A stretch of 64,000 nt of DNA from Mycobacterium helveticum (GCF_007714205.1 NZ_VMQU01000009.1:1-64000), one strand, 5' to 3'; shown: positions 30,640-40,758, counted from the stretch's first letter. The notes: generated by a model not told the origin, from the sequence alone. Made by a program: numbers and translations.

Positions 30640-32689
30640 CAGGTGCCACCTTCACCAGTTCTGCTGTGGGAGCGGCATTCTCGCGGTTGACGATCCAGCC
30701 GACGATGGCATCGACGGCGCTGTCGCGCGCCACGCCGTTGATCTGGCTGCGGTCGCCGAAGCGGAAGCTCACCGCCCCGGCCGCCGCGTCGCGGTCCCCG
30801 GCCAACAGCAGGAACGGCACCCGCTGGGCGGTGTGGTGGACGATCTTCTTGGCCATCCGGTCGTCGCTGCCGTCCACCTCGACGCGCACCCCACGCGACT
30901 TCAGCTGCGCGGCAACGTCTTCCAGATAGGCGACGTGCTCGTCGGCCACCGGGATGCCGACCACCTGAACGGGCGCGAGCCACGCCGGGAAAGCCCCCGC
31001 GTAGTGCTCGGTCAGGATGCCGAAGAACCGCTCGATCGACCCGAACAGCGCCCGGTGGATCATCACCGGGCGCCGGCGGGTCCCGTCGGACGCGGTGTAC
31101 TCGAGTTCGAAGCGCTCGGGAAAGTTGAAGTCCACCTGGATGGTCGACATCTGCCAGCTGCGGCCCAGCGCGTCGCGGGCCTGCACCGAGATCTTCGGGC
31201 CGTAGAACGCCGCACCGCCGGGATCGGGCACCAGCTCCAGGCCCGACTCGGCCGCCACCTGCGCCAGCGATCCGGTGGCCTGCTCCCACATCTCGTCGGA
31301 GCCGACGAACTTCTCCGGGTCCTTGGTGGAGAGCTCCAGGTAGAAGTCCTCCAGCCCGTAGTCGCCGAGCAGCTCGAGCACGAACCGCAGCAGCGACGCG
31401 AGCTCGTCGTGCAGCTGCTCGCGGGTGCAGAAGATGTGCGAGTCGTCCATGGTGAACCCGCGCGCCCGGGTCAGCCCGTGCACCACGCCGGACTTCTCGT
31501 AGCGGTAGACGGTGCCGAATTCGAAGAGCCGCAAGGGAAGTTCACGATAGGAACGCCCGCGGGAGGCGAAGATCAGCGTGTGCATCGGACAGTTCATCGG
31601 CTTGAGGTAGTAGTCCTGGCCGGGCTTGCGCACCGTGCCGTCGTCGTCGTACTCGGCGTCGAGGTGCATCGGCGGATACATCCCGTCGGCGTACCAGTCC
31701 AGGTGTCCCGAGGTGTGGAAGAGCTGCGCCTTGGTGATGTGCGGGGTGTTGACGAACTCGTAGCCGGCCTCGATGTGCTTGCGCCGCGAGTACTCCTCGA
31801 GCTCGCGGCGCACGACGCCGCCCTTGGGGTGGAAAACCGCCAGGCCGGAACCGATTTCATCGGGGAAGCTGAACAGGTCCAGCTCGGCGCCCAGCTTGCG
31901 GTGGTCGCGGCGCTGGGCCTCCTCGATCAGTTCGAGGTGGCGGTCGAGCGCTTCCCGGGACTCCCAGGCGGTGCCGTAGATGCGTTGCAGGCTGGCGTTT
32001 CTCTGGTCGCCCCGCCAGTAGGCGGCCGAGCTGCGGGTCAGCTTGAACGCCGGGATGTGCCTGGTGGTCGGAATGTGCGGCCCGCGGCACAGGTCACCCC
32101 AGACCCGTTCCCGGGTACGGGGATTGAGGTTGTCGTAGGCGGTGAGCTCGTCGCCCCCGACCTCCATGACCTCGGGATCGCCGGACTTGTCGTCGACGAG
32201 CTCGAGTTTGAAGGGCTCGCCGGCCAGCTCGGCGCGCGCGGCGTCCTTGGACTCGTAGACCCGCCGGTCGAACAGCTGCCCGTCCTTGACGATCTGACGC
32301 ATCCGCTTCTCCAGCGCCGCCAGGTCCTCGGGGGTGAAAGGTTCGGGCACGGCGAAGTCATAGTAGAAGCCGTCGGTGATCGGCGGCCCGATGCCCAGTT
32401 TGGCCTGCGGGAACAGGTCCTGGACGGCCTGGGCCAACACGTGGGCGGTCGAGTGCCGCAGGACGCTGCGCCCCTCCTCGGTGTCGGCTGCCACCGGGAT
32501 GACCTCGGCGTCGGCGTCGGGCACCCAGCTCAGGTCCCGCAGCTTGCCCTCGGCGTCGCGCACCACCACGATCGCGTCGGGCGCCCCGCGCCCGGGCAAC
32601 CCCGCGTCCCGCACGGCGGCGGCCGCGGTGGTCCCCGCGGGCACCCTTATCGGGACAGCTCCGGGGGCGGGATTGGCGGCGGCGCTCAT
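30632..32689 (-). CDS. thrS: Threonyl-tRNA synthetase
   Basis: Charges tRNA-Thr. The 685 residues comprise a TGS domain (about 1-70), an N2 editing domain with [10 protein letters not shown], the class II catalytic core with [25 protein letters not shown] (motif 2) and [17 protein letters not shown] (motif 3), and an anticodon domain. The start is ATG 32689 ([13 protein letters not shown]). A very long open frame continues upstream but covers other genes antisense or in another frame and is rejected. Confidence 0.97.
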   Translation of the reverse strand: MSAAANPAPGAVPIRVPAGTTAAAAVRDAGLPGRGAPDAIVVVRDAEGKLRDLSWVPDADAEVIPVAADTEEGRSVLRHSTAHVLAQAVQDLFPQAKLGIGPPITDGFYYDFAVPEPFTPEDLAALEKRMRQIVKDGQLFDRRVYESKDAARAELAGEPFKLELVDDKSGDPEVMEVGGDELTAYDNLNPRTRERVWGDLCRGPHIPTTRHIPAFKLTRSSAAYWRGDQRNASLQRIYGTAWESREALDRHLELIEEAQRRDHRKLGAELDLFSFPDEIGSGLAVFHPKGGVVRRELEEYSRRKHIEAGYEFVNTPHITKAQLFHTSGHLDWYADGMYPPMHLDAEYDDDGTVRKPGQDYYLKPMNCPMHTLIFASRGRSYRELPLRLFEFGTVYRYEKSGVVHGLTRARGFTMDDSHIFCTREQLHDELASLLRFVLELLGDYGLEDFYLELSTKDPEKFVGSDEMWEQATGSLAQVAAESGLELVPDPGGAAFYGPKISVQARDALGRSWQMSTIQVDFNFPERFELEYTASDGTRRRPVMIHRALFGSIERFFGILTEHYAGAFPAWLAPVQVVGIPVADEHVAYLEDVAAQLKSRGVRVEVDGSDDRMAKKIVHHTAQRVPFLLLAGDRDAAAGAVSFRFGDRSQINGVARDSAVDAIVGWIVNRENAAPTAELVKVAPGE

Positions 32690-32754
32690 CGGGTCGGTTC
32701 TCCAATTTTCGGGTGCGGTGACGATCGCTGCCATGCTATCGGGGCCGGGGCTCC

Positions 32755-33378
32755 TCAGGGCTGGCCAGGCTTGAGCCGCACGAACAGCGCGTCGGCCTCG
32801 GTCAGCAGCTCCGCGCCGTCGCTGAGCCGGCCCGACACGAAGATCTTGCGCCCGTCCACCCGGTCGATGCCGGCGTCGAACTGCAGTTCCTTCTCGATCG
32901 GCACGATGTGGCGGTAGTCGATCTTGAGGTAGGCCGTGCGCTGGAAGGGGCCGCCGGTGAGCACCGAGGAGGTCAGCCCCAGCACGCTGTCGAACAGCAT
33001 CCCCAGGCAGCCGCCGTGCACGGCGCCGTTGCGTCCCAGATGGAACCGGGCGAACCGGGCCCGGCCGCGGATCCGGCCGTCGTCGGTTTTGTGTGCCGAC
33101 ATCGGGATCGCGAGGATGTTGCCGCGCATCGGCAGGTCCATCCGCCGTCCCGACGGCGACCGCCACTCGTCGGCGTCGTACGGGCTCAACAGCGCCGACA
33201 CCTTCTCCAGCAGGTTGGCCGCCTCGGTGATCACCTCGTCCGGGGCGTCGACGGCGCGGGCGTGATCCTGCATCCTGCGCACCGCGTCGACGAACCGGCC
33301 GTAGTCGGGTCCGCCCTTGGTCGTCGGTTCGGGCGGATTGAATCCGCCGCCGGGGTGCCGGGCCTGTTCGCTGGTCAC
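32755..33378 (-). CDS. PaaI-type hotdog thioesterase
   Basis: A 207-residue acyl-CoA thioesterase-like protein of the 4HBT hotdog fold. The catalytic-helix signature is [18 protein letters not shown] near 136-153, followed by [12 protein letters not shown]. The first about 110 residues form an alpha-helical extension found in mycobacterial members. Start GTG 33378. Substrate unknown. It lies between thrS and the aldo-keto reductase with short spacers. Confidence 0.86.
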   Translation of the reverse strand: MTSEQARHPGGGFNPPEPTTKGGPDYGRFVDAVRRMQDHARAVDAPDEVITEAANLLEKVSALLSPYDADEWRSPSGRRMDLPMRGNILAIPMSAHKTDDGRIRGRARFARFHLGRNGAVHGGCLGMLFDSVLGLTSSVLTGGPFQRTAYLKIDYRHIVPIEKELQFDAGIDRVDGRKIFVSGRLSDGAELLTEADALFVRLKPGQP

Positions 33379-33411
33379 CGGGACACCGTATCCGCCTGCG
33401 CTGCGCCGCGG

Positions 33412-34284
33412 TCAGGCGTTCTGCTCCCCGATGGCCCCGAGCAGCTCGACCTCCTGTTCGCTCAACTCGATCCCGGCGGCGGCCACGTTCTCCTGAAGGT
33501 GGGCCACCTTGGAGGTGCCGGGGATCGGCAACATCACCGGCGAGCGGTTGAGCAGCCAGGCCAGCGCCAGCTGCGACGGCGTCGCGTCGTGCTCGGCCGC
33601 CATGTGCCGCAGCGGCCCATCCGGGTCCGCCAGCGGTCCGGCGGCCAGCGGGAACCACGGGATGAAGCCGATGCCCTGGCTCGTCGCGGCGTCCAGCAAC
33701 GGCTCGGCGCCCCGGGCGGACAGGTTGTACATGTTCTGCACCGACACGATCTCGGTGACCCGCTGGGCCGCGGTGAGCTGGTCGACGTTGACCTCCGACA
33801 GGCCGATGTGGCGGATCTTGCCCTCGTTCTTCAAGGCCACCAGCTCGCCCAACTGGTCGGCCAGCGGGAAGTCCGGGTCGATGCGGTGCAGCTGGTAGAG
33901 GTCGATGGTCTCGACGCCGAGGCGGCGCAGGCTCATCTCGCATTCCTGGCGCAGATACGTCGGATTGCCCAGGGGGATCCAGACGTCCGGACCGGTGCGC
34001 AGCAGGCCGGCCTTGGTCGCGATCACCAGGCCCTGATAGGGGTGCAGGGCCTCGCGGATGATCTCCTCGGAGACGTAGGGGCCATAGGAGTCGGCGGTGT
34101 CGATGAAGTTGACGCCCAACTCGACGGCGCGCCGCAGCACCCGGACGCATTCTGTGCGGTCGGCGGGCGGGCCCCATACCCCCTTGCCGGTGAGCCGCAT
34201 GGCGCCGAAGCCGAGCCGGTTGACGGTCAGGTCGCCGCCGATGGTGAACGTTCCGGACGCGTGGGCGACAGTGTGTGTGGTCAC
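33412..34284 (-). CDS. Aldo/keto reductase
   Basis: NADPH-dependent oxidoreductase of 290 residues with the (beta/alpha)8 fold. The catalytic tetrad is visible: D62 and Y67 in [12 protein letters not shown]91 in IATKAGLL, H133 in LYQLHRID. C-terminal [14 protein letters not shown] binds NADPH. The GTG start at 34284 has no clear ribosome site; only 23 bp separate it from the divergent DUF1990 gene, so a leaderless mRNA is possible. Confidence 0.92.
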   Translation of the reverse strand: MTTHTVAHASGTFTIGGDLTVNRLGFGAMRLTGKGVWGPPADRTECVRVLRRAVELGVNFIDTADSYGPYVSEEIIREALHPYQGLVIATKAGLLRTGPDVWIPLGNPTYLRQECEMSLRRLGVETIDLYQLHRIDPDFPLADQLGELVALKNEGKIRHIGLSEVNVDQLTAAQRVTEIVSVQNMYNLSARGAEPLLDAATSQGIGFIPWFPLAAGPLADPDGPLRHMAAEHDATPSQLALAWLLNRSPVMLPIPGTSKVAHLQENVAAAGIELSEQEVELLGAIGEQNA

Positions 34285-34307
34285 ATCGTTGACCGTACGC
34301 TGGGCAC

Positions 34308-34808
34308 ATGAACCTGGCAGCGCTCGAGGCGCTTTCGCTGACGTACCCCGAGGTGGGGGCGACCGCGTCCGGCCGGCTGCCGGCGGGATACGCGCACCTG
34401 CACGTGGCGGCCCAAATCGGCACGGGCCGAGAGCGTTTCGAGCGAGCCGCCGACGCCGTCATGCACTGGGGGATGCAGCGTGGGTCGGGCCTGCGGGTGC
34501 GGGCCAGCTCGGAGACCGTGGTCCCGGGCGCGGTGGTGGTGGTGCGGATGGTTTTCCTGCCCGCACCGTGCCGCGTGGTGTACGTCGTCGACGAACCCGA
34601 CATCCGCGGCTTCGGCTACGGCACGCTGCCGGGTCACCCGGAGTCCGGCGAGGAGCGTTTCGTCGTGCGCCACGACCCGGACACCGACGACGTGTTCGCG
34701 GAGGTGTCGTCGTTCTCCCGGCCCGCGACCTGGTGGAGCAGGGCGGGCGGGCCGGTGGTGTCGGTGGCCCAGCGCGTCATCGCCAAGCGCTACCTGCGCG
34801 CGGTCTGA
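34308..34808 (+). CDS. DUF1990-family protein
   Basis: A 166-residue protein with the DUF1990 pattern: an early YPEVGAT segment, a central [17 protein letters not shown] and a C-terminal [17 protein letters not shown]...[14 protein letters not shown]. Function unknown; the fold is thought to be START-like. Divergent from the aldo-keto reductase gene and convergent with the cupin gene. Confidence 0.85.
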   Translation: MNLAALEALSLTYPEVGATASGRLPAGYAHLHVAAQIGTGRERFERAADAVMHWGMQRGSGLRVRASSETVVPGAVVVVRMVFLPAPCRVVYVVDEPDIRGFGYGTLPGHPESGEERFVVRHDPDTDDVFAEVSSFSRPATWWSRAGGPVVSVAQRVIAKRYLRAV

Positions 34809-34825
34809 CGCCCGGGCGGGATGGC

Positions 34826-35176
34826 TCAGGAGGGCGCCGCCGACGGGAGGGTCTTCAGCACGGTCAGCAGCACCACCGAGTCCGTGACCGCGTGCAGGGC
34901 GTGCCGTTCCTGCGGAATCACGACGTAGTCCCCGATCTCGCCCTCCCACACGTCCGCGCCGGCCGTCAACCGCACGTGCCCCTGCAGAACCTGCAGCGTC
35001 GCCTGTGCGGGCCCGTCGTGTTCGGAGAGGTCGTGGTCGGCGAGCAGGGCCAGCAGGGTCTGCCGGAGTTCGTGGGTGTGTCCGCCGTGCACGGTGTGCG
35101 CCGCGCGCCCGCTGTGCGACTTCGTGGCCTCGGCCAGCTTTTCGGAGGCCAGGCTGGTCAACGAGATGGATTCCAT
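34826..35176 (-). CDS. Cupin-domain protein (Rv2619c-like)
   Basis: A 116-residue single cupin barrel. His-bearing cupin motifs include HDGPAQATLQVLQGHVRL and a second YVVIPQERHALHAV. The N-terminus MESISLTSLASEKL matches what I recall for Rv2619c. Metal ligands are incomplete relative to enzymes, so binding or sensing is as likely as catalysis. Runs in the same direction as the membrane protein and HTH genes upstream. Confidence 0.85.
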   Translation of the reverse strand: MESISLTSLASEKLAEATKSHSGRAAHTVHGGHTHELRQTLLALLADHDLSEHDGPAQATLQVLQGHVRLTAGADVWEGEIGDYVVIPQERHALHAVTDSVVLLTVLKTLPSAAPS

Positions 35177-35214
35177 GAATCGAGCCCCTTGGGTTGAGGT
35201 GGGTTGTCGAACGG

Positions 35215-35643
35215 TCAGCCGGCTGACAGGGATATCCCCGCCACGACCAATGCAATCGCCTTGACCACCTCCAAACCGATATAGAAGTGGTGGGCGCGGG
35301 AGCGTGGCGCGTCCAGTCCGGAGAGCACCTGATCGGAGCGACGCGTCAGCGAGGGACGCACCATCAGCACCTGGACGACCAGCGCCGCGACGGCCGCGCA
35401 CAGCGCCACGGCCGACCGCACCGGTACCGGGCCGGCGGCCACGGCCACCGCGATCACGACGGCGAAGGCGATCTCGACGGCGTTGAGCGCGCGGAAGACC
35501 AGCCGGCCGATGCCCAGGCCGAGCGGCAACGTGACGCCGGGCGCACGGAACTTCAGCGGCGCCTCCAGGAACGAGATGGCCAGCACCATGCCCAGCCAGA
35601 CGAAGGTGACCGCGACCGCCACCGCCGCCGCGCCGCTTCTCAT
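35215..35643 (-). CDS. Small membrane protein (Rv2620c-like)
   Basis: A 142-residue protein with four predicted helices (about 4-25, 48-72, 76-97, 117-138) and the motif SFLEAPLKFRAPGVTLPLGLGIGR. Function unknown. The ATG at 35643 overlaps the stop of the HTH regulator, so the two are coupled; the regulator may control or sense through it. Confidence 0.85.
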   Translation of the reverse strand: MRSGAAAVAVAVTFVWLGMVLAISFLEAPLKFRAPGVTLPLGLGIGRLVFRALNAVEIAFAVVIAVAVAAGPVPVRSAVALCAAVAALVVQVLMVRPSLTRRSDQVLSGLDAPRSRAHHFYIGLEVVKAIALVVAGISLSAG

Positions 35644-36320
35644 CGGGCACCCGCCCGCGGCGCCAGGTGCGCCACGCACAGATCGGGTTGGACGAACGCG
35701 TCGAGGCGGCGCACCGAGACCGGCGCCCCCCAGGCCGCCAGGGCGCCCTGCATCACGCCGAGGTGGGCGGGGCATACGACGCCGGTGCCGTTCTCTGCGA
35801 TCTCCAGGAAAGGGCAGTGCCGCAGGCCGATCTGCTCCCGCCCCGCGGCGGTCCGGCGCTCGGGGGCGAACCCGAGGTCGTCGAGCAGTCCGACCAGCCG
35901 ATCGACGGCCGCCGCGGCGCCGATGGCCTCCGCGCCGGGCGGCTGCGCGGCGGACTGGGTCCTGCGGGCCCAGGCGCGCCCGGCGCCCAGCGCCTTGGCG
36001 CGCGGATCCCGTTCGGAGGCAAGCGCCTCCGCCAGGATCTCGGCGAGCATCCGGTAGTGCCGCGCTCCCCCGCGGTCCATCTGCCGGACCGCCCGGAACA
36101 TCAGCGCCGGGCGCCCGGGCCCCTTGCGGCCCGGCTCGACCCGCTCCACCTGGCCGTCGCCGAGCAGTATGTCGAGGTGGAACCGGACGGTGTTGGGATG
36201 CACGCCCAACACCTCGGCGATCGCGGCGATGCTCATCGGATCGGGCGACGCCCGCAACACCTGCAGCACCCTGCGGCGACGGCCGACTGATTCCCGCACC
36301 GGGGTGACCTCGACCATCAT
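35640..36320 (-). CDS. ArsR/SufR-like HTH regulator with Cys cluster (Rv2621c-like)
   Basis: A 226-residue regulator. The N-terminal winged HTH reads DPMSIAAIAEVLGVHPNTVRFHLDIL. The C-terminal part has CPF, C-x-HLGV and a final C (RHCPFLEIA, VVCPAHLGVM, DLCVAHL), as in SufR-like iron-sulphur sensors; cluster binding is inference. It is the first gene of the regulator-membrane-cupin set and is divergent from the universal stress protein. Confidence 0.87.
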   Translation of the reverse strand: MMVEVTPVRESVGRRRRVLQVLRASPDPMSIAAIAEVLGVHPNTVRFHLDILLGDGQVERVEPGRKGPGRPALMFRAVRQMDRGGARHYRMLAEILAEALASERDPRAKALGAGRAWARRTQSAAQPPGAEAIGAAAAVDRLVGLLDDLGFAPERRTAAGREQIGLRHCPFLEIAENGTGVVCPAHLGVMQGALAAWGAPVSVRRLDAFVQPDLCVAHLAPRAGAR

Positions 36321-36331
36321 GCACCCATCAT

Positions 36332-36351
36332 GTTCCTTCGGAAGTCCCGAC
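36332..36351. promoter_or_regulatory. Weak DosR-like half-site upstream of the Rv2623-like gene
   Basis: The right half AAGTCCCGA fits the DosR consensus (AGTCCCSA), the left half does not (11/20 overall by hand). A second weak site (12/20) is at 36452-36471. The 255-bp intergenic region holds no gene; regulation is suggested mainly by homology to Rv2623, which is strongly hypoxia-induced. Confidence 0.3.
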
Positions 36352-36575
36352 CGCGCTCCTCAGGCGCCGGGTTTCAACAATACCGTTCGTGAAAAGACCG
36401 GCGCGAACGCGCCGGAACGCGGCCGCACCCGTGGGAGCTGCCGCCGTCCGGCTGGTGACAAACGCCTCTGACCGAGCCGTCGCCGGCTCGATAGCGTCGT
36501 GAATCAGCGGCGGGGCCGACTCCGGCCCGGCCGACACGCATCGCCACGCGGGTACCGACGCACGAAGGACAGGCC

Positions 36576-37472
36576 ATGTCATCCCAGAACGCACCGATGG
36601 GACCGAGAGCAATGGGGATTGTCGTCGGCATCGACGACTCGCCCGCCGCCAGAGTGGCGGTGCGGTGGGCGGCGCGCGACGCCGAGCTGCGAAAGGTCCC
36701 GCTGACGCTCGTGCACGCGGTTTCGCCGGAGATGTCGACCTGGCTGCGAACGCCGATGCCCGCCGGGGTGATGCGCTGGCAGCAGGATCACGGTCGCCGA
36801 CTGGTCGAGGGGGCGCTGCGGGTGGTCGAAGAGGCCACCGAACATGGCGGTCCCGCCGCCGTGCACACCGAGATCCTGGCGTCGGGGGCGCTTCCCACGT
36901 TGATCGACCTGTCCAAGGACGCGGAGCTGATGGTCGCGGGCGCCCAGGGCAGCGGCCGCTGGCCCGGCCGGCTGCTCGGTTCGGTCAGTTCCGCCCTGCT
37001 TCGGCACGCGCACTGCCCGGTGGTGATCGTCCACGAGGAGGACCCGTCGCAACCGCCGCCGGACCGGGGGCCGGTCCTGGTCGGCATCGACGGCTCGCCC
37101 GCCTCCGAGTCGGCGACCGCGATCGCGTTCGACGAGGCCTCGCGCCGGCACGCCGGGTTGACCGCCCTGCACGCATGGAGCGACCTCGACGTGTCGGAAT
37201 GGCCCGGAATCGATTGGCCTGCAACACAATCCATGGGCGAAGAGGTGCTGGCAGAGCGGTTGGCGGGGTGGCAGGAACGGTATCCGGACGTGCACGTGCG
37301 CCGCGTCGTGGTGCAGGACCAGCCGGCACTCCGGCTCGTCCGGGAAGCCGATCGGGCGCAACTGGTGGTGGTCGGCAGCCGGGGGCGGGGCGGGTTCGCC
37401 GGGATGCTGGTGGGCTCGGTCGGCGAAACCGTCGCCCAGCTGGCACGGGTGCCGGTCATCGTCGCCCGTTAG
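36576..37472 (+). CDS. Universal stress protein, two-domain (Rv2623/TB31.7-like)
   Basis: ATP-binding tandem USP of 298 residues. Each half has the G-x2-G-x9-G(S) loop: GAQGSGRWPGRLLGSVSS in domain 1 and GSRGRGGFAGMLVGSVGE in domain 2, with nucleotide-binding Asp in VGIDDSP and VGIDGSP. The tuberculosis homologue regulates growth in an ATP-dependent way. AAGGA precedes the ATG by 6 bp. It is convergent with the next USP gene and opens the dormancy island. Confidence 0.95.
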   Translation: MSSQNAPMGPRAMGIVVGIDDSPAARVAVRWAARDAELRKVPLTLVHAVSPEMSTWLRTPMPAGVMRWQQDHGRRLVEGALRVVEEATEHGGPAAVHTEILASGALPTLIDLSKDAELMVAGAQGSGRWPGRLLGSVSSALLRHAHCPVVIVHEEDPSQPPPDRGPVLVGIDGSPASESATAIAFDEASRRHAGLTALHAWSDLDVSEWPGIDWPATQSMGEEVLAERLAGWQERYPDVHVRRVVVQDQPALRLVREADRAQLVVVGSRGRGGFAGMLVGSVGETVAQLARVPVIVAR

Positions 37473-37588
37473 CCGAAACAGGCTTGGCCTCAGCGGTTTT
37501 CATCGCCGCACCGGGTCGGCGACCGCCGGGTCACGGCGCACCACCGCGTCGGTCATCGCCGTCGCTGGGCGCCGCGCACGTGGCGCGG

Positions 37589-38383
37589 CTATCGGCGGAC
37601 GACGAGCACCGAGCACTCGGGATGGCGGAACAGCGGATGTCCGTGCGGGCCGATCAGCCGCGCCAGCTGAGCGGCCTCGGGGCCGCTGATGACCGCGAGC
37701 TGCACCCGCTCGTCGTTGGCGCTCAGGAAGTCGGCGATGGCGTCTTTGGTGGTGACCGGGTAGACCCGGACCCCGGGGTGGCGTTGCCGCCAGTCCCGCA
37801 CCCGGTGCTCGAATGCGCCGTCGGCGCTTCCGGCGAGCTCCTCCGGCCGGCCGCCCAGGACGAGCATGGGCGCCCGCCGCAGCCTGGCCTCCCACCCGGC
37901 CCATTCGACGACGACGTCGTTGCCGGGTGCGTCGGTCATGCGGACCACGACCCAGTCGATGTCGGGCGGCGGCTGCTCGGAGTCGGTGCGCAGCACCGCG
38001 ACCGGGCAGTGCGCCTTCTCGGCGAGCTCGGCGGCCGTCGATCCCAGGAGCGAGCTGGCGTAGCGCCCGATCCCGACGGAGCCGATGCACACCACCTCGG
38101 CGTCGCGCGACGCCTCGACGAGCATCGGTCCGGCCGGGCCGCGCGGGATGTCGGTTTCGACGCTGACGGGTTTCTTGGTGGCCTCGATCGCGGATCGCGC
38201 CTCGCGCAGCGACTTTTCGGCGTGCTCGAGGTCGCGGGCGTAGTCGTCCGGGGAAGCGTGCGTCAACGTGATGACCGAGACGAGTCGCAGCGGCGAGCCG
38301 CGGCCGATGGCTTCGTCGACGCCCCAGAGCGCGGCCACGATCCCCGCCTGCGAGCCGTCGATGCCCACGACGATCGGTTTCAT
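37589..38383 (-). CDS. Universal stress protein (Rv2624c-like)
   Basis: A 264-residue USP with an intact ATP loop only in the first domain (GSVGIGRYASSLLGS); the second domain lacks the glycine loop and ends HPECSVLVVRR. GAGGAG lies 6 bp before ATG 38383, immediately beside a tandem repeat. It follows rip3 in the same direction, and both homologues belong to the DosR regulon in M. tuberculosis. Confidence 0.92.
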   Translation of the reverse strand: MKPIVVGIDGSQAGIVAALWGVDEAIGRGSPLRLVSVITLTHASPDDYARDLEHAEKSLREARSAIEATKKPVSVETDIPRGPAGPMLVEASRDAEVVCIGSVGIGRYASSLLGSTAAELAEKAHCPVAVLRTDSEQPPPDIDWVVVRMTDAPGNDVVVEWAGWEARLRRAPMLVLGGRPEELAGSADGAFEHRVRDWRQRHPGVRVYPVTTKDAIADFLSANDERVQLAVISGPEAAQLARLIGPHGHPLFRHPECSVLVVRR

Positions 38384-38398
38384 CGTCAACTCCTCACT

Positions 38399-38471
38399 GG
38401 CCAGAACTTCAGGGCCCGGAACTTCAGGCCCCGGAATTTCAGGGCCCGGAACTTCAGGGCCCGGAACTTCC
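38399..38471. repeat. 15-bp tandem repeat between rip3 and the USP gene
   Basis: Nearly five units of GGGCCCGGAACTTCA (first unit partial, third and last with one or two changes). The array begins 16 bp upstream of the USP start and covers the last six codons of rip3, so array length could alter the Rip3 C-terminus and the spacer. The sense-strand unit TGAAGTTCCGGGCCC matches the secD-leader unit at 11/15 positions. Confidence 0.88.
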
Positions 38472-39647
38472 TGCACCGGAATACCTTTCGGCGGGACCGC
38501 GTTCGAGCGCCGGGACCGGCCCGGGGTGGGCGAGCCGATAGACGTCGAGCAGGCGGGTGACATCGCTGGGGGTGACGATGCCGACCACCTGCCCGCCGTC
38601 GACGACCAGGGCCCGGCTGCGCGGACCGGCCGCCGCCATCCGTTCGAGCAGGGCGCTCAGCGGCTCCCGCGGTGCCGCGGTCGGCACCGCGTGCAGCGGC
38701 AGCGCGATGTCGCTCACGCTGGTGGTGGGGCGTCGGTCGGGCGCGACGTCGCGCAGCTGAGCCAGGGTAACCAGCCCCACGATCGAGCCGTCCCGGCCCG
38801 CGACCGGGTACGCCGAATGGCGGTCGCCCAGCACGTAGCGCTGGATGAATTCGTCGACGCTGATCCACCCGGGCGCGCTGTGCGGGCGGGCCGTCATCGC
38901 GTCGGCAACGCGCACCCCGGCGAAGAGCTGCTGGGTCGAGATCCGGGTCTCCTCCTCGCGGCTGGCGGCGAAGATGAACCAACCGATGAACGCCAGCCAC
39001 ACGCCGCCGACGAGGCTGCCCGTGACGAACTCGGCCAGCCCCAACGCGATCAGGACGTACGCCAGCACCCGGCCGGCGCGCGCCGCGCCGATGCCGGCGC
39101 GCGCGATGTCGCCGTGGCGGCGCCACAGGTAGGCGCGCAGCACCCGGCCGCCGTCCAGCGGGGCGCCCGGCAACAGGTTGAACAGGCCCAGCACCAGGTT
39201 GATCATCGCCAGCCAGGACGAAACGCCCACCACGATCGGGGCGGCGTGCGCGGCCCGCAGCGCCGCGACGAGCCCGCCGAACATCGCCGCCAGCGCCAGG
39301 CTGGTGGCCGGGCCGGCGATGGCGATCCGGAAGGCCGCCTTGGGGGTCTTGGCCTCGCCGCCGAGCGTGGTCACCCCGCCGAACAGCCACAGCGTCACGC
39401 TTCCCACCGACACCCCCGCGCGGCGGGCGACGACGGCGTGGGCGAGCTCGTGGGCCAGCAGCGACGCGAGCAGCACCAGGGCGCCGCACGCGCCGGCCAC
39501 CCAGTAGCCGGCCGACGAATAGCCTTTGACGGCCGCGGGCAACGTGCTGGCCAGGCTCCAGGTGAACAGCCACAGGATGACCAGCACGCTCCAGTGGATT
39601 TTCACCGCAAAACCGCCGATCCGCCCCAGCGGGATCGCATCTCCCAT
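38454..39647 (-). CDS. rip3: Site-2-type intramembrane metalloprotease with CBS domains (Rip3-like)
   Basis: A 397-residue zinc intramembrane protease. Six or so helices; HExxH is H66-ELA-H70, and the second motif is [14 protein letters not shown]. Two C-terminal CBS domains (about 245-380: [11 protein letters not shown]..., [11 protein letters not shown]...) may bind nucleotides. Start ATG 39647 with GGAGG 7 bp upstream; a longer upstream frame lacks support. Matches Rv2625c, a DosR-regulon member. Its last residues are encoded by the tandem repeat. Confidence 0.93.
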   Translation of the reverse strand: MGDAIPLGRIGGFAVKIHWSVLVILWLFTWSLASTLPAAVKGYSSAGYWVAGACGALVLLASLLAHELAHAVVARRAGVSVGSVTLWLFGGVTTLGGEAKTPKAAFRIAIAGPATSLALAAMFGGLVAALRAAHAAPIVVGVSSWLAMINLVLGLFNLLPGAPLDGGRVLRAYLWRRHGDIARAGIGAARAGRVLAYVLIALGLAEFVTGSLVGGVWLAFIGWFIFAASREEETRISTQQLFAGVRVADAMTARPHSAPGWISVDEFIQRYVLGDRHSAYPVAGRDGSIVGLVTLAQLRDVAPDRRPTTSVSDIALPLHAVPTAAPREPLSALLERMAAAGPRSRALVVDGGQVVGIVTPSDVTRLLDVYRLAHPGPVPALERGPAERYSGAGSSGP

Positions 39648-40153
39648 GTCGAAACCTCCAGAACCCCTGTCGGATAACGCCTTCGGCCTGGGCACACATT
39701 CGCCCCATAGCGACGCTAGACCGGCGCCGTGGCCGCGACTAGGGTCGTTTGACCTCGCCGGGGCGGCCAATCGGCCCGCGCCGCTCAGAATTGGCAGGTG
39801 CGGCCGATCCGGCCGCCGCAGCGGGACACGGCGATGCCTGTGACCGCCCATCGGGATGACACCGGCCGCGGTGTCGAACAGCCACGGGGACGGCATCGGC
39901 CCGCCGGGCTGGCCGGTGCCCCCCGCCCTGGTGGATTTCCACACTGTGCGCGAGCGTCTGGGACAGAGATCGCAACGAATCACTCACGAGCAGAACGAAA
40001 CACACCGAGATCGGGCCGAGCTCGGGCGTCCGCGTTCACCAGCGTGGGCGAGTTCGGCAGGAACTCCAGACCGCGCGGCGCCGCCGGGAAACCTTCCGCC
40101 TTCCCGCCGCGGTGCCGCGACGTCGTGGTCATCACCTGAGTATCCCCGCGTTC

Positions 40154-40168
40154 GACCGAAATTCGGTC
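40154..40168. promoter_or_regulatory. Perfect palindrome GACCGAA-A-TTCGGTC upstream of hspX
   Basis: A 7+1+7 inverted repeat, 100-114 bp upstream of the hspX start and 12 bp upstream of the DosR-like box. It differs from the DosR motif and may be the operator of another regulator. Confidence 0.5.
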
Positions 40169-40180
40169 TGTCAACACCCA

Positions 40181-40200
40181 ATGAGGACTTCCGTCCCTAC
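40181..40200. promoter_or_regulatory. DosR-like box upstream of hspX
   Basis: ATGAGGACTTCCGTCCCTAC matches 14 of 20 positions of TTSGGGACTWWAGTCCCSAA (hand count), including GGACTT and GTCCC. It lies 68-87 bp upstream of the ATG. In M. tuberculosis hspX is a principal DosR target, so the assignment is likely. Confidence 0.65.
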
Positions 40201-40267
40201 CGTGCCGCCCGGGATCGTGGTCGGATCTAAGGCGTTGGGTCAACGAACCACACCCGAGGAGTACACG

Positions 40268-40699
40268 ATGACCAGCACCCTGCCGGTGGCGCAGAAGCCA
40301 CATCCGCTGTTCCCGGAGATTGCCGACCTGTTGGCGGGGTTCCCGTCGTTCGCCGGGATCCGCCCGATGTTCGACACCCGGCTGATGCGGCTGGAAGACG
40401 AGATGAAGGATGGCCGCTACGAGGTGCGCGCCGAGATACCCGGCGTCGACCCGGCCAAGGACGTCGACATCACCGTCCGCGACGGGCAGCTCACCATCAA
40501 GGCCGAGCGCAGTGAGAAAAAGGAGTTCGACGGCCGTTCGGAGTTCTCCTACGGCTCGTTCGTCCGCACCGTGTCGCTGCCGGCCGGCGCCGACGAGGAC
40601 GACATCAAGGCCACCTACGACAAGGGCATCCTGAGTGTCTCGGTGGCGGTTCGGGAGCCGACGCCCGCCAAGAAGCACGTCACGATCGCCACCAAATAA
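40268..40699 (+). CDS. hspX: Alpha-crystallin small heat-shock protein HspX
   Basis: A 143-residue Hsp20 chaperone that holds unfolded proteins in hypoxic or stationary cells. The alpha-crystallin domain spans about 40-130 (RLEDEMKDGRYEVRAEIPGVDP; GSFVRTVSLPAGADED; YDKGILSVSV). Close to Rv2031c throughout. ATG 40268 has GAGGAG 6 bp upstream; a frame extension to 40112 is rejected. Here it sits next to rip3 and USP genes, unlike in M. tuberculosis. Confidence 0.96.
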   Translation: MTSTLPVAQKPHPLFPEIADLLAGFPSFAGIRPMFDTRLMRLEDEMKDGRYEVRAEIPGVDPAKDVDITVRDGQLTIKAERSEKKEFDGRSEFSYGSFVRTVSLPAGADEDDIKATYDKGILSVSVAVREPTPAKKHVTIATK

Positions 40700-40715
40700 C
40701 CGGGTCCGGACGGCC

Positions 40716-40731
40716 CGGGCAGCGGTGCCCG
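40716..40731. terminator. Possible hairpin after hspX
   Basis: CGGGCA-GCGG-TGCCCG, a 6-bp stem between the convergent hspX and SRPBCC genes. There is no T-tract, so termination is uncertain. Confidence 0.3.
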
Positions 40732-40758
40732 TGCCCGTCACTCCACAGCCGTGGCGCG

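Larger units (their letters stand above)
39648..40267. other. 620-bp intergenic region between rip3 and hspX
   Basis: No convincing gene; short frames have Arg/Pro-rich antisense-type composition. It must hold the divergent promoters of rip3 and hspX. Near hspX there is a DosR-like box and a perfect palindrome. Toward rip3, GGCC-AATC-GGCC (39766-39777) could be a degenerate site. Confidence 0.6.

Noticed and set aside
32690-34603. Extension of the thrS frame upstream by over 600 codons
   Set aside because: It passes through a thioesterase and an aldo-keto reductase in the wrong frame; the ATG at 32689 gives the normal length.
39798-40230. Frames between rip3 and hspX
   Set aside because: Composition typical of chance frames; the region is better explained as promoters.
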